From the NCBI GenBank assembly GCA_041690535.1, contig JAWLHA010000001.1:62001-126000 (forward strand): 64,000 nt of DNA, written 5' to 3'. Made by a program: the position numbers and the translations under genes. This document shows, piece after piece, positions 32,419-40,656 of this stretch. The notes under the pieces are model-generated. The model made no database searches and was not told where the DNA came from. It saw nothing but the letters and a program-made list of their open reading frames with translations. This stretch comes from JAWLHA01 sp041690535. GTDB lineage: Bacteria > Pseudomonadota > Gammaproteobacteria > Thiohalomonadales > Thiohalomonadaceae. Within the stretch, counting starts at the first letter, position 1. Every line of letters begins with the position of its first letter.

Positions 32419-32834
32419 GCCGGCTACTGGAGAAACAGGACCGAGTCGACCGGGTCAACGCCCTGGTTGTGGTCATTGCCGCCTGTGGCCGACAGTTCTT
32501 CCAGCACAAGAACCGGGTGGCCCGCATGGAGATCGACGAGCGCGGATGCCTTTGGTGGACAGACCAATACAGCGGGGTCCGGATCTACACCCACAAAGAG
32601 GGGCGCTGGCGCGGGTTTACCAACGGAGGCACCCTCAAGTCGCTGGTGGAGGCCCTGCGCGATTATGTGCGAACGGGCGAGCCCCTCGGACCCTACTTCG
32701 GCCCGTGGCCGCATCGGGTCGGCGGCGGCGACCTTTGGGGGTATGGGGAGGAGGCGATGGAGCGGGTAAGAAACGCGGCGGCGCTTCTGGAGATCACCCG
32801 CTCAGATGAGCCCTCCTTGGCGGGCGGTGCATGA
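32415..32834 (+). CDS. Hypothetical protein, 139 aa
   Basis: ATG at 32415 overlaps the previous TGA. A beta-rich centre (ARMEIDERGCLWWTDQYSG) with a helical end. No family was recognised. Its TGA overlaps the start of a small membrane protein. Confidence 0.6.
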   Translation: MSRLLEKQDRVDRVNALVVVIAACGRQFFQHKNRVARMEIDERGCLWWTDQYSGVRIYTHKEGRWRGFTNGGTLKSLVEALRDYVRTGEPLGPYFGPWPHRVGGGDLWGYGEEAMERVRNAAALLEITRSDEPSLAGGA

Positions 32835-33004
32835 TGAGACGCGGGAAGGGGGGCCGGCAGAACAAGCTCACTGTCCTCGAAACGTCTTTGGCGCTCGCTG
32901 TCCTGCTATCGGGAATCGTTGTCGGGTTCGCATTCGACCAGAAGGAAGGCCGCGCAACTACAACGCCCACGGCGGATAATGCCTTGACAGTAAAACTTGA
33001 TTGA
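32831..33004 (+). CDS. Single-pass small membrane protein, 57 aa
   Basis: ATG at 32831 overlaps the previous stop. A basic start (MMRRGKGGRQ) is followed by one membrane segment (residues 19-36, LALAVLLSGIVVGFAF), positive-inside. Its 3' end carries the promoter of the next gene, so expression of the two may interfere. Confidence 0.5.
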   Translation: MMRRGKGGRQNKLTVLETSLALAVLLSGIVVGFAFDQKEGRATTTPTADNALTVKLD

Positions 33005-33013
33005 CAGTACGAT
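32984..33013 (+). promoter_or_regulatory. Promoter of the recurrent family
   Basis: TTGACA at 32984, 18 bp spacer GTAAAACTTGATTGACAG, TACGAT at 33008. It lies inside the end of the small membrane protein gene. Confidence 0.75.
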
Positions 33014-33047
33014 ATGGCAAGTTTTCTGCTGTGGATTGTCTGAGAGA

Positions 33048-33272
33048 ATGGGCGAGCGAAATCTTGAAGCGGAGTACCTCGAAGCCTTCAAAGAGGTTTA
33101 CGGGTACGAGCCGACCCTGGAGCGGCGGGGGGTGGCCTGGCTCTACATCCATTCGCGGGCGGGGCGCTCGGGTCCGCATCGGCCCTCAGACTTCCCGGCG
33201 ATGATCGAACGGTTGGGTGATCGGGCAGGCGCCCGTCACCTCGCCGTCCCTACCGATAAGGACAAATCGTGA
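33048..33272 (+). CDS. Hypothetical protein, 74 aa
   Basis: ATG at 33048 lies about 30 bases after the expected transcript start. It shows LEAFKEVYGYEPTLERRGVAWLYIHSR. No family was recognised. Its TGA overlaps the GTG of the next gene. Confidence 0.55.
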   Translation: MGERNLEAEYLEAFKEVYGYEPTLERRGVAWLYIHSRAGRSGPHRPSDFPAMIERLGDRAGARHLAVPTDKDKS

Positions 33273-33922
33273 CACCCACTATCATCACCCTGACCGGTCC
33301 CTCCTGTTCTGGGAAGACGGTCCTTGCCAGCCGTCTGGCGGCCACCGGCCGCTGCGAGGAGGGGGTAAGCGTCACCACCCGCGAGCGCAGGGCGGGGGAA
33401 GTCAACCGGGTCCACTACACCTTCTTGAACCGCGAGGACTTTGACGTGCTCGAAGCGGCCGGCGGCCTGCTCGAACGCATCGAGTTCGGTGGCAACCACT
33501 ACGGCTGGCCGGCGGCGGAAGCCGAGCGGATCACCGCTGCTGGCAAGTTCGCCATCGCCGTGGTTGAGCCCAACGGGGCACGGCAGATCGACCATGCTTG
33601 CCGGGCGCGGGGTTGGAATCTCCTGTCGGTCTTCCTCGACACCAATGCCGAGCTGCGGTACCGGCGGTTGCTTGAGCGTTACTGCTTTGACGTAGCTCAT
33701 GCGACAGAGGTACCGGGCGCCGGCCCAGTCAACCTGACCGCCACCTATGCCAAACGCCTTGCGGCGATGGCCGAGGTCGAACGCAACTGGGGCAGCGCGT
33801 GGGTCTACGACCTGGTGATCAAGGATTTCGGTGCCGATACCGAAAAGGCGGCTGTTGCGGAGATCCTCCGGGCCGCCGACGAGTGTGACCACGAGAAGAG
33901 GAAGACAGTATGCAGGAGCTGA
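33269..33922 (+). CDS. Guanylate kinase-like P-loop protein, 217 aa
   Basis: GTG at 33269 overlaps the previous stop. P-loop GPSCSGKT near residue 10, and the GMP-binding loop SVTTRERRAGEVNRVHYTF near 34, match guanylate kinase. Length is near E. coli Gmk (207). The C-terminal part is divergent, with a YCFDVAHATEVPG insertion, so the substrate might differ. It belongs to a cluster of nucleic-acid genes. Confidence 0.8.
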   Translation: MTPTIITLTGPSCSGKTVLASRLAATGRCEEGVSVTTRERRAGEVNRVHYTFLNREDFDVLEAAGGLLERIEFGGNHYGWPAAEAERITAAGKFAIAVVEPNGARQIDHACRARGWNLLSVFLDTNAELRYRRLLERYCFDVAHATEVPGAGPVNLTATYAKRLAAMAEVERNWGSAWVYDLVIKDFGADTEKAAVAEILRAADECDHEKRKTVCRS

Positions 33923-34365
33923 TCGGGCCGTTCACCATCCACACCGACGGCGGCTGCAATCCCAATCCAGGCCCCGGTGGGTGGGGCGTCGTACTGGACC
34001 ATGCCGGGGGGCGTCTGACTTTCTGTGGCGGTCTTCGCGATACGACCAACAACCGGATGGAGTTGATGGCCGCCATCAAGGCGCTGGAGATGCTGCCGCC
34101 CGGTGCGACCGTGGCCCTGCACACCGATTCCGAGTATGTGAAGAAGGGGATCACCGTCTGGATCAGTGCGTGGAAGCGCAACGGCTGGCGGACTCGAAAC
34201 AATGGCCCGGTGGCAAACCAACAGCTCTGGCGCCTGCTTGATGAGCTGTGCCAGCGGCATCGGATCAAGTGGCACTGGGTGAAAGGGCACAACGGCCACC
34301 CGGAGAACGAACTGGCCGACGAACTGGCCGGCAAAGGACGGGCGCAAGCCCTCGTGAAGGAGTGA
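33910..34365 (+). CDS. rnhA: Ribonuclease HI
   Basis: ATG at 33910 overlaps the kinase gene and follows GAGAAGAGGAAGACAGT. Catalytic residues are all visible: D in IHTDGGCNPNPGPGGWG, E in NNRMELMAAIKAL, D in LHTDSEYV, and the final D in NELADELA; VKGHNGHPENE is the conserved His loop. Length of 151 equals typical RNase HI. It cuts RNA in RNA-DNA hybrids. Plasmid copies could aid replication or remove R-loops. Confidence 0.95.
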   Translation: MQELIGPFTIHTDGGCNPNPGPGGWGVVLDHAGGRLTFCGGLRDTTNNRMELMAAIKALEMLPPGATVALHTDSEYVKKGITVWISAWKRNGWRTRNNGPVANQQLWRLLDELCQRHRIKWHWVKGHNGHPENELADELAGKGRAQALVKE

Positions 34366-34371
34366 GAGCGA

Positions 34372-34938
34372 ATGGACGTGATTGTCCCCGATGGCGTGTG
34401 CGGCGAGTGGCGTATCGAGACCTTTGAGGTCGACGAGAGCGCCTCCCGCAAGACGGAGTTCCAGGCATTGAAGAACTGCAATGCCCTGCTGCGGGTCCTG
34501 CCAGGCACTTATAAGCGCCTGATGCGCGGCAACACGGTGGTGATGAGCAACACCCGCATGGAGGTCATCACCAACCACGAGATCGTCGCCGAGGCGAAGG
34601 GGCGGGTCTTGATCAACGGCCTTGGGCTCGGAATGATCCTCCATGCCGTCCTCAAAAAGCCGGAGGTCACCGAAGTCTGGGTGGTCGAGAAGCACGCCGA
34701 GGTGATCGCGCTGGTCGGCCCCGCATTCATGGCCGATCCCCGTGTCAAGATCATCTACGCCGATGCCCTGACCTACACCCCCCCCAAAGGGGTACGGTTC
34801 GATGTCGTCTGGCACGACATCTGGGATCACATCACCGCCGATAACCTGCCGCAGATGCACCGGCTTCACCGCCGCTACGGCCGACGAGCGGGCTGGCAAA
34901 AGTCGTGGGCAAGAGAGTTTTGCGAGGCGAGGTACTAA
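34372..34938 (+). CDS. Spermidine synthase-like/SAM-dependent methyltransferase fold protein
   Basis: ATG at 34372 after AGTGAGAGCGA. The fold is seen in TRMEVITNHEIV, then VLINGLGLGMILHAVLKKP (motif I), VWVVEKHAEVI (motif II), YADALTY and FDVVWHDIWD. It resembles spermidine-synthase-type Rossmann proteins common in phages. The substrate is unknown. Confidence 0.7.
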   Translation: MDVIVPDGVCGEWRIETFEVDESASRKTEFQALKNCNALLRVLPGTYKRLMRGNTVVMSNTRMEVITNHEIVAEAKGRVLINGLGLGMILHAVLKKPEVTEVWVVEKHAEVIALVGPAFMADPRVKIIYADALTYTPPKGVRFDVVWHDIWDHITADNLPQMHRLHRRYGRRAGWQKSWAREFCEARY

Positions 34939-35360
34939 TGAGCCCTGATATTGTTCTTACAGTCGCCAGCAGCATTGGCACCACCGCCTTTGTCGTGACC
35001 TACGTTCAGACGGCCCAACGTCTGGGACGTAAAGAAGGTGTGCTGAACGGGATCGGTACGGCACTTATCCTTGGGTTTCTGATCTGGGCCGGGCTCACCA
35101 CATGGTTTGGTCGCGAAATCAGCGCGGCACATCTGCGCGAGCTGGAACAGCGAATGGAGCAGCCCTGCACCCCTCAGGCGGTGAAAGACCACCTGGCCGA
35201 GGCGATCAAGCGCGGCAAGATCACCTACTTCGACCTGTCGACCCTCGAACCGTTACTGGATGAGACATCCAGTCGCTATGACGGACTGGGCGCGAAGGTC
35301 GGTGCGATGGGGCAATGTAGCCCTGAGAGGGGCGCGGGAGAACCTGGCAATGCGAAGTAG
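34938..35360 (+). CDS. Hypothetical membrane protein, 140 aa
   Basis: ATG at 34938 shares bases with the previous TAA. Two membrane segments (about 5-23 and 38-58), then a cytoplasmic helical tail. No family was recognised. Confidence 0.6.
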   Translation: MSPDIVLTVASSIGTTAFVVTYVQTAQRLGRKEGVLNGIGTALILGFLIWAGLTTWFGREISAAHLRELEQRMEQPCTPQAVKDHLAEAIKRGKITYFDLSTLEPLLDETSSRYDGLGAKVGAMGQCSPERGAGEPGNAK

Positions 35361-35475
35361 CAAGTTCATTCAAGCGATTCGTCGACAAGCGCCGGGTGGC
35401 AGGGTGCGGTATCAGATCCTCGCGTGGGTTGCCGCTCTGTCTTTCGGGGCGGTGGCGGGCCAGTTCTTCGGATGA
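35350..35475 (+). CDS. Small membrane protein, 41 aa
   Basis: ATG at 35350 overlaps the end of the upstream gene. Basic N-terminal half (SSKFIQAIRRQAPGGR) followed by one membrane segment (ILAWVAALSFGAVAGQFF). The arrangement is typical of small inner-membrane proteins. Confidence 0.5.
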   Translation: MRSSKFIQAIRRQAPGGRVRYQILAWVAALSFGAVAGQFFG

Positions 35476-35491
35476 TTCGAGGAGGGGGCTG

Positions 35492-35779
35492 ATGACGGAC
35501 TTGGCCTTGTGCATCTGGGTGATCGGCTTCGGGTTCACTGTGGGGCGTTGCTTGGACGAAAGTCCAAGGCTGGCGGTTGCGCTAAAGCGCGTGTTGCCGC
35601 TCTTCCTCCTCTGGCCGATCCGTCTGGGGGAGCGTTTGCGGAAAGAGAGCGAGCGGCGTGAGACGCTTCTGCGGGCGCTTCACCCCAAAGTCCGAGGGAC
35701 CGACGAAGCCTGGGAGAGCCGAAAGCTCGGGGCGGAGGAGGCGTTCGTCGCGGTTGTGGAGCAAACCGATGGCCGCTGA
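35492..35779 (+). CDS. Hypothetical membrane protein, 95 aa
   Basis: ATG at 35492 after GGAGGGGG. Two short hydrophobic segments (residues 2-18 and 30-42), then a basic helical tail. Overlaps the next gene by 11 bases. Confidence 0.55.
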   Translation: MTDLALCIWVIGFGFTVGRCLDESPRLAVALKRVLPLFLLWPIRLGERLRKESERRETLLRALHPKVRGTDEAWESRKLGAEEAFVAVVEQTDGR

Positions 35780-36212
35780 GCCCGTGATCTGCCCCTACTG
35801 CGGGCAACCGGCCGTCCTGACCTCCTCCGAGGAGGTCTACGGCCGGGATTATGGACTCCTCTACCTGTGCGCCCCTTGCGACGCCTATGTGGGGGTCCAC
35901 CGGGGCACGACCAAACCAAAGGGCACCCTCGCCAACGCGGAGCTTCGCGAGTGGCGAAAGCGCGCCCACGCCGCGTTTGACCCCCTCTGGCAGGACATTC
36001 TGACGACCTGCCCGAATGTCGCCAAGCACAAGGCGCGCAACGGCGCCTACCGGCTTCTCGCCGAACAGTTGGAGATCCCGGTCAAAGAGTGCCACATCGG
36101 CATGATGGATGAGGCGACCTGCGACCAGACCGAACGGGTAATGCGGATCGAGCGCGAACGGATGGGCCGGGCGCTGGTTGAGTTGCTGTTGCAAGAACAT
36201 TTCCAGGGCTGA
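35769..36212 (+). CDS. DUF3268 zinc-finger protein
   Basis: ATG at 35769 within the end of the upstream gene. CPYCGQPA then YLCAPCDAYVGVHRGT, KPKGTLANAELR and AHAAFDPLW are family hallmarks. The first four cysteines likely bind zinc. Function is unknown. The C-terminal part ends with a helical domain. Confidence 0.85.
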   Translation: MAAEPVICPYCGQPAVLTSSEEVYGRDYGLLYLCAPCDAYVGVHRGTTKPKGTLANAELREWRKRAHAAFDPLWQDILTTCPNVAKHKARNGAYRLLAEQLEIPVKECHIGMMDEATCDQTERVMRIERERMGRALVELLLQEHFQG

Positions 36213-36217
36213 GTCCG

Positions 36218-36484
36218 ATGGCGGTCTACGTGGACAGCGCAGCCAATCCCTGCGGGCGCATGAAGATGTGCCACATGCTGGCGGATACCCTGGAAGAACT
36301 GCACGCCATGGCTGACCGGATTGGAATACAGCGCAAATGGTTCCAGAACAAGCGGGTGCCGCATTGCGACATTTGCATGAGCAAGCGTCGCCTGGCTGTC
36401 GCGGCCGGCGCCATTGAGGTAGACAGGCGGGAGACGGTTGTCATCATTCGACGCCTGCGCGCCCCTCAGACTGCCGGGTCGTAA
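36218..36484 (+). CDS. DUF4031 protein
   Basis: ATG at 36218, 6 bases after the DUF3268 stop. GRMKMCHMLADTLEELHAMA, WFQNKRVPHCDICMSKRR and AVAAGAIEVDRRE match DUF4031, a small uncharacterised phage/plasmid family. Length of 88 is normal. Confidence 0.85.
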   Translation: MAVYVDSAANPCGRMKMCHMLADTLEELHAMADRIGIQRKWFQNKRVPHCDICMSKRRLAVAAGAIEVDRRETVVIIRRLRAPQTAGS

Positions 36485-36487
36485 GAG

Positions 36488-36904
36488 ATGGGGAGGGAGT
36501 GGGTGGAGTCTCTTGCCGGCCCGCGCCTGGACTACTGGGTGGCAAAGGCAAGGGGCGCCCGAGAGATAAGCTGTATCACCATCGCAGGCACCCCCTTTTG
36601 GGCCATTGAACTCGATGGGCAGCGATACAGTGCGGGCTGCGCGTTTGGGACGCTCCCCGGATACAGCCCGTCCACCGACTACGAGCTGGCCGAGCCCCTC
36701 ATTCACGACCATTACGTCGCCCTGAATAGGGACCGGCGAAGCGGGAAATGGATGGCGGTGATAGCCGAGGCGGATGAGGGGATGGCCCCCTGGCTGGCCA
36801 CGGGAGAGACCATGCTGATCGCCGCCATGCGGGTGATTGTACTCAAGCTCTTCGGAGGCAAGGAGCCTGCCCCTACGACAGAAACGGTGACTGGCTCGCA
36901 GTAA
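36488..36904 (+). CDS. NinX-like (DUF2591) protein
   Basis: ATG at 36488. LDYWVAKARG, SPSTDYELAEPLI and LIAAMRVIVLKLFG near the end resemble NinX of lambdoid phages, a protein of unknown function. Length of 138 is near the family average. Confidence 0.65.
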   Translation: MGREWVESLAGPRLDYWVAKARGAREISCITIAGTPFWAIELDGQRYSAGCAFGTLPGYSPSTDYELAEPLIHDHYVALNRDRRSGKWMAVIAEADEGMAPWLATGETMLIAAMRVIVLKLFGGKEPAPTTETVTGSQ

Positions 36905-36969
36905 CGCCTCGGCTCAGGCGACTGCAAAAGCGGCTACCAACGCTTGAAAGTTCGGCGAGGAGATAAAGA

Positions 36970-37173
36970 ATGGGCAGAGAGACGCTGCTTGAGACCGTGA
37001 TCGTCATCACTGACGAGAACGGGAACGAAACGGAGGTTGATATGAACACGGCGGTAGGTAACTTTGACGAAGAGTTATCGCAATCACTGATGATCGGGAG
37101 AGCCGTCCGTGCTGCGCTCATGGGAATGGCGCATGACGGCGCTGAGGTTACGGTGCGGGTTTACGCACAATGA
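36970..37173 (+). CDS. Hypothetical protein, 67 aa
   Basis: ATG at 36970 with CGAGGAGATAAAGA before it. Small acidic protein. Its stop overlaps a 21-codon frame (37170-37235) that runs through the GTTACGCGAAC-like repeats. Confidence 0.5.
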   Translation: MGRETLLETVIVITDENGNETEVDMNTAVGNFDEELSQSLMIGRAVRAALMGMAHDGAEVTVRVYAQ

Positions 37174-37185
37174 CGCCGAACGCCC

Positions 37186-37250
37186 CGGTTACGCCCTTGT
37201 TCGTCCAATGCAGCGCGAACGTTACGCGAACATGATACGAACGTTACCCG
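37186..37250 (+). repeat. GTTACGCGAAC-type repeats, second site
   Basis: GTTACGCC, GCGCGAAC, GTTACGCGAAC, ATGATACGAAC and GTTACCCGAAG follow each other. AACGTTACGCGAAC is shared exactly with 3064-3077. Confidence 0.45.
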
Positions 37251-37265
37251 AAGGAAGCAGTGGGT

Positions 37266-37550
37266 ATGCCCCTCGCGTGGTTTGTCGGAATGGTCTACCT
37301 GGGGATGCACGATGCAACCCTCCTTGCCGCGAGTTGGTGCGGGATCTGGGTCATGGCTGTGATCACCTGGGAGGGGGGCAAGGAAATGCTTTGTCTCTTG
37401 GTTGAGGCACAACGCGCCCCCGGCGCGACGGTCTGGATGGTCGATGCCTTTTTGCTGGCCGAGTTGAGGCGTGCAGAGCTGCAACAGCAGCAAGAGGGCC
37501 TGAGTGTCCGATCTGACCGTGCTTCCATCTTGAACCTAAAACCTGTTTGA
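37266..37550 (+). CDS. Hypothetical protein with hydrophobic segments, 94 aa
   Basis: ATG at 37266 after GAAGGAAG; GTG at 37260 is the alternative. A hydrophobic N-terminal half (two segments) and a Gln-rich helical end. Its 3' end overlaps the next promoter. Confidence 0.5.
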   Translation: MPLAWFVGMVYLGMHDATLLAASWCGIWVMAVITWEGGKEMLCLLVEAQRAPGATVWMVDAFLLAELRRAELQQQQEGLSVRSDRASILNLKPV

Positions 37551-37559
37551 CGGTAAAAT
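37530..37559 (+). promoter_or_regulatory. Promoter of the recurrent family
   Basis: TTGAAC at 37530, 18 bp spacer CTAAAACCTGTTTGACGG, TAAAAT at 37554. It drives the exported protein gene at 37593. Confidence 0.7.
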
Positions 37560-37592
37560 ACAGACTTTAAGCCGGTCACGGAGATCAAGAGA

Positions 37593-38051
37593 ATGACGAG
37601 CAGAACAGGTATTTATCGGGTTGCACTTTTCTTCATCAGCGCTCTGATGGGGGGCGGGGCAAACGCCAGCGAGGTCATTGCGCCGGCTGGTACTGGCTTC
37701 CACATGAAAGGGCCTGTCGAGTTGTTCGGGCCGAAACCCGGTGAGTGGCCGGTGGAGTTGCAGTTCACCAAGCCGGAGCCCCATTCCAACGGTAGCTCGC
37801 TCGGGCGTTTGGAAGGTGCGGCGGCCTGGGCGGTCGAGCAAGGCTGCGTGGCCCAGGGCGTCAGCCGGTATGTCGATGAGGACCAACGTGAACACATCAA
37901 CGTTCACGAGATCCGCTGTGACGAAACCGCTTTCGAGGTCCGGGGAACGGTCTTGAACGATGAGGGACTGGTGGGAGTGCCCATCAATCCGCAGGAGCGG
38001 GGTTCCGGGAACTACGTCCTGGTCCTCCAGGACGCCTGGACCGCCAAGTGA
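37593..38051 (+). CDS. Exported periplasmic protein, 152 aa
   Basis: ATG at 37593. Signal peptide in residues 1-25 ending ANASE. The mature protein has two cysteines (EQGCVAQG, IRCDETA) that could form a disulfide, and beta-rich sequence. No family was recognised. Its TGA overlaps the next start. Confidence 0.65.
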   Translation: MTSRTGIYRVALFFISALMGGGANASEVIAPAGTGFHMKGPVELFGPKPGEWPVELQFTKPEPHSNGSSLGRLEGAAAWAVEQGCVAQGVSRYVDEDQREHINVHEIRCDETAFEVRGTVLNDEGLVGVPINPQERGSGNYVLVLQDAWTAK

Positions 38052-38425
38052 AAGCCCGAGCCCCCAGCGCTCTCGCGGTCAGGCGCGCCATGAACACCTT
38101 GCTTGAAGGCGCGTACTGGCCCGAGACGCTGGAGACCCATGTTCTCTATGCGCGCCGACACGATGACACGGACGGGGAGACGGAGGCAAAGCATGATTTG
38201 ACCGTCGGGGTAGGGAGCGACGGGGACGTGTGGGTCGTCCAAGCCGGATACCAAACTCTGCGCTTTCGTACCGGATTGGGCGGCGGACAGTCCCCTCGGG
38301 TGCGGAATGCGCTTCTGGTGCTTGCCGAGGCCATCCGCAGGGATAACGACGAGTTCCCTCAGGCGGGTGAAGTGCAACACGACGTTGCCGTGGGGGCGTC
38401 CAGTGGCGAGGCAACCGGGGCATGA
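38048..38425 (+). CDS. Hypothetical protein sharing a C-terminal domain with 40704-41288
   Basis: GTG at 38048 overlaps the previous stop. The part RFRTGLGGGQSPRVRNALL then LAEAIRRDN is very like CIPGTGGGRSPKTHAALL then LMEAMAEDN in the gene at 40704, so both belong to one family. Function is unknown. Confidence 0.6.
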   Translation: MKARAPSALAVRRAMNTLLEGAYWPETLETHVLYARRHDDTDGETEAKHDLTVGVGSDGDVWVVQAGYQTLRFRTGLGGGQSPRVRNALLVLAEAIRRDNDEFPQAGEVQHDVAVGASSGEATGA

Positions 38426-38637
38426 GAACACCTCTACGACAGCGCATCCAAGAAGCCTATGAGCCGGGGATCGACTACCACCAGTTGATGCGTCGCGTTT
38501 TTCCGCCGGAGCACTACCCCAAGGCATGGAACTATTCCAGCAACGGGGGGCCACCCGGTTGCGCAATGACCTTCGGCAAAGGGCTGCGAGAAATGGGCGG
38601 TCGTCGCGGCAAAGATAACCGCGTGTGGTTGCCCTGA
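38422..38637 (+). CDS. Hypothetical protein, 71 aa
   Basis: ATG at 38422 overlaps the previous TGA. Contains VFPPEHYPKAWNYSSNGGPP. Small basic protein without a recognised family. Confidence 0.55.
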   Translation: MRTPLRQRIQEAYEPGIDYHQLMRRVFPPEHYPKAWNYSSNGGPPGCAMTFGKGLREMGGRRGKDNRVWLP

Positions 38638-38668
38638 TGGACCTTCACGCACTGGCACCGGAGAAAGG

Positions 38669-38905
38669 ATGATGAGCAATCAACAGGAAGAGAGCCGCAC
38701 GGAAGAAGACCCGCCGAAGGCTCTAACGCTTGCGGATCTGAAATCCCGCCAATGCTCGGTTGAAGAATTGCAGTCGGCACTAATTCAACTGATCGAGTTG
38801 TATAACGACCAAGGCAAGCGGATGGAAACTGCTATCCGCGAACTGCAACGATACCGCGATAGCCGCCGCGATGCCGACTGGTTGAATACGCCCTACGGCA
38901 GTTGA
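38669..38905 (+). CDS. Small helical protein, 78 aa
   Basis: ATG at 38669 or 38672 after GAGAAAGG. Charged N-terminus and a helical coiled-coil-like end. No family was recognised. Confidence 0.55.
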   Translation: MMSNQQEESRTEEDPPKALTLADLKSRQCSVEELQSALIQLIELYNDQGKRMETAIRELQRYRDSRRDADWLNTPYGS

Positions 38906-38907
38906 AG

Positions 38908-39174
38908 ATGAAGGGGCAAGCGTACAAGCACGGCTTCGACGGTCACTGCAAACCGGGTGGGGGCGCTGATCACATCAGCCAAGCGACCTTCTCGGTCGGT
39001 ATCTTCCAATGGCTTCCGAAAACGGGCGGGACGGGACTCAAGCGCTCAGCAGTGAAGTACCGGGTGAAGGGCGCCGTAAATAACGCCGAGGCGGTCTACG
39101 CCAGGGCACGGGAAGTCTGCCAGTTGCTCGATACCGGTAGCACGCTCAGGACGAAGTCGGAAATCATTCGCTGA
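38908..39174 (+). CDS. Hypothetical basic protein, 88 aa
   Basis: ATG at 38908; TTG at 38902 is the alternative. Basic, with GHCKPGGGADHISQATFSVG and a helical end. It may bind nucleic acid. Confidence 0.5.
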   Translation: MKGQAYKHGFDGHCKPGGGADHISQATFSVGIFQWLPKTGGTGLKRSAVKYRVKGAVNNAEAVYARAREVCQLLDTGSTLRTKSEIIR

Positions 39175-39186
39175 GGCAGGTGTGCA

Positions 39187-39552
39187 ATGAAAGTGGCTTT
39201 TGATATCGGCGGCACTCTTGGGAAGTACCCGACCGAACTAGGTGGTCTCGCCGCGATTCTCGAACGGGGCGGAGCCGAAGTGTTTGTACTTACGGACATT
39301 CCAAGCTATGAGACCGCAGCAGAAATCTTGGCACGACATGGTATTGAGATTTCAAGGGAAAGGCTCTTATGTGCGGACTATCAAACGCACGGTGATCGAT
39401 GTAAAGCGGTACTCGTTCGCGAGCACCAAATAGACCTCCTAATTGACGACCACGCCGCTTACTGCGCTGATGCAGGGTGCGTCACATTATTTGTTTGGCC
39501 GGACCCGCATCGTCCTTACGAAGCACCAAGCCGCAGTGGAGGAGTCCGGTGA
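39187..39552 (+). CDS. HAD-superfamily-like protein, 121 aa
   Basis: ATG at 39187 after GAGGCAGGTGTGCA. FDIGGTLGKYP near the start, VFVLTDIPSYETA (motif II), K in RCKAVLV and LLIDDHAAYCADAG (motif III) give a small HAD fold. The first Asp pair is DxG instead of DxD, so phosphatase activity is uncertain. Lower GC than neighbours suggests separate origin. Confidence 0.65.
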   Translation: MKVAFDIGGTLGKYPTELGGLAAILERGGAEVFVLTDIPSYETAAEILARHGIEISRERLLCADYQTHGDRCKAVLVREHQIDLLIDDHAAYCADAGCVTLFVWPDPHRPYEAPSRSGGVR

Positions 39553-40169
39553 GCCCCTCCAACCACTGCGGCACTCGCGGCCGGAACCGGCTTCTGAAAG
39601 ATATTCGCGCAGACTTCGCTACGGCTCTCGATGTCCTTTTCGACAAGCTGGACGAAGATGTCAGGCCCTATCTGAACTACCCCCCTGAGCTGCTCACTGC
39701 AAGTCCGACCTGCCGGATCTGCGCCCAGCATGGGCTGCATGTCAATCCGGCTACGGTCGATTTCCGGGCACTCTATACCGGAGAGCGCTATCCGGCCGGA
39801 ACATTGGTGTGCCAAAGCCACCATGTTCTCCCCATCACCCACCCTTATTGGGCATTGGTGGATGCTCCAGTCACAGCCGAGCTATTGTACGGCTGGGTCA
39901 CAGAGTTCGAGCAGTGGCTTGCCAAAGGCCGCCCCGAGGGTATCTCCAAGGACGACTGGGAGCACTACCTGGACATGCCCGTTTGGTGGCGCGAGGAGGT
40001 CGCCGTGGCCGATGCCCGCGACCTCACCATTATGCGGAACACGATCCTCGACTTCCTCCTCCAAGCCCGAGGCATTACCCCACACAACAACCAGCAGGTA
40101 TTCGAGACTACCGCCTCTGGACCGCGACAGCCGCTACGGACGGAAAAATGGACTTTGACCGCGCTCTGA
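39549..40169 (+). CDS. Hypothetical protein, 206 aa
   Basis: GTG at 39549 overlaps the previous TGA. Contains CRICAQHGLHV and CQSHHVLPITHPYW, Cys/His groups that could bind metal. No family was recognised. Confidence 0.6.
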   Translation: MSPSNHCGTRGRNRLLKDIRADFATALDVLFDKLDEDVRPYLNYPPELLTASPTCRICAQHGLHVNPATVDFRALYTGERYPAGTLVCQSHHVLPITHPYWALVDAPVTAELLYGWVTEFEQWLAKGRPEGISKDDWEHYLDMPVWWREEVAVADARDLTIMRNTILDFLLQARGITPHNNQQVFETTASGPRQPLRTEKWTLTAL

Positions 40170-40498
40170 TCATCCGCAAGAGGTGGTTGGATCTCATCCT
40201 CTCCGGGCGCAAGACCTGGGAGATGAGGACACGCCATACGACCGTGCGCGGCCGGATCGGGCTGATCGAGGCCGGTTCGGGACTGGTGGTCGGCACGGCC
40301 AACCTCACCGACAGCCTCGGGCCTTTCTCCGGGGAAGAGCTGCGGCGCCATTTCGCCAAGCACCGGTTAGCGTTCGAGATGGCGGGACGGGCGGTGCAGA
40401 AGTGGAACCATGCCTGGGCGCTCGAAGGGGCGAGGCGGCTGGAGACGCCTATCCCGTACACCCATCCGAAGGGGGCGGTGATATGGGTCCGTCTGTAG
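40148..40498 (+). CDS. ASCH-domain protein, 116 aa
   Basis: ATG at 40148 inside the end of the upstream gene. LIIRKRWLDLILSGRKTWEMR then RGRIGLIEAGSG and VVGTANLTDS match the ASCH fold, which binds RNA or modified nucleosides. Length is normal. Confidence 0.8.
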   Translation: MDFDRALIIRKRWLDLILSGRKTWEMRTRHTTVRGRIGLIEAGSGLVVGTANLTDSLGPFSGEELRRHFAKHRLAFEMAGRAVQKWNHAWALEGARRLETPIPYTHPKGAVIWVRL

Positions 40499-40518
40499 GC
40501 GTGTGCAATAGAACGCTC

Positions 40519-40656
40519 TCAGATCAACCACTCGCCAGTGATGCCGTTGTTGTTCAGCCAGCGCAACAGATCGGCTTTTTTGGCGGGAATGGCATAGGGC
40601 GTCGGCCCACAAGTGTCCGTGGTGTCGGGATCGTTTCTCCACTCGCGGATCGCCAA
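40519..40656 (-). pseudogene. Minus-strand gene fragment cut by an IS605-type palindrome
   Basis: A minus-strand frame codes IREWRNDPDTTDTCGPTPYA, then KKADLLRWLNNNGITGEWLI and a stop. It looks protein-like but has no start: a TGA and a palindrome stand where its beginning should be. It is the only minus-strand coding trace in this part. Confidence 0.45.
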
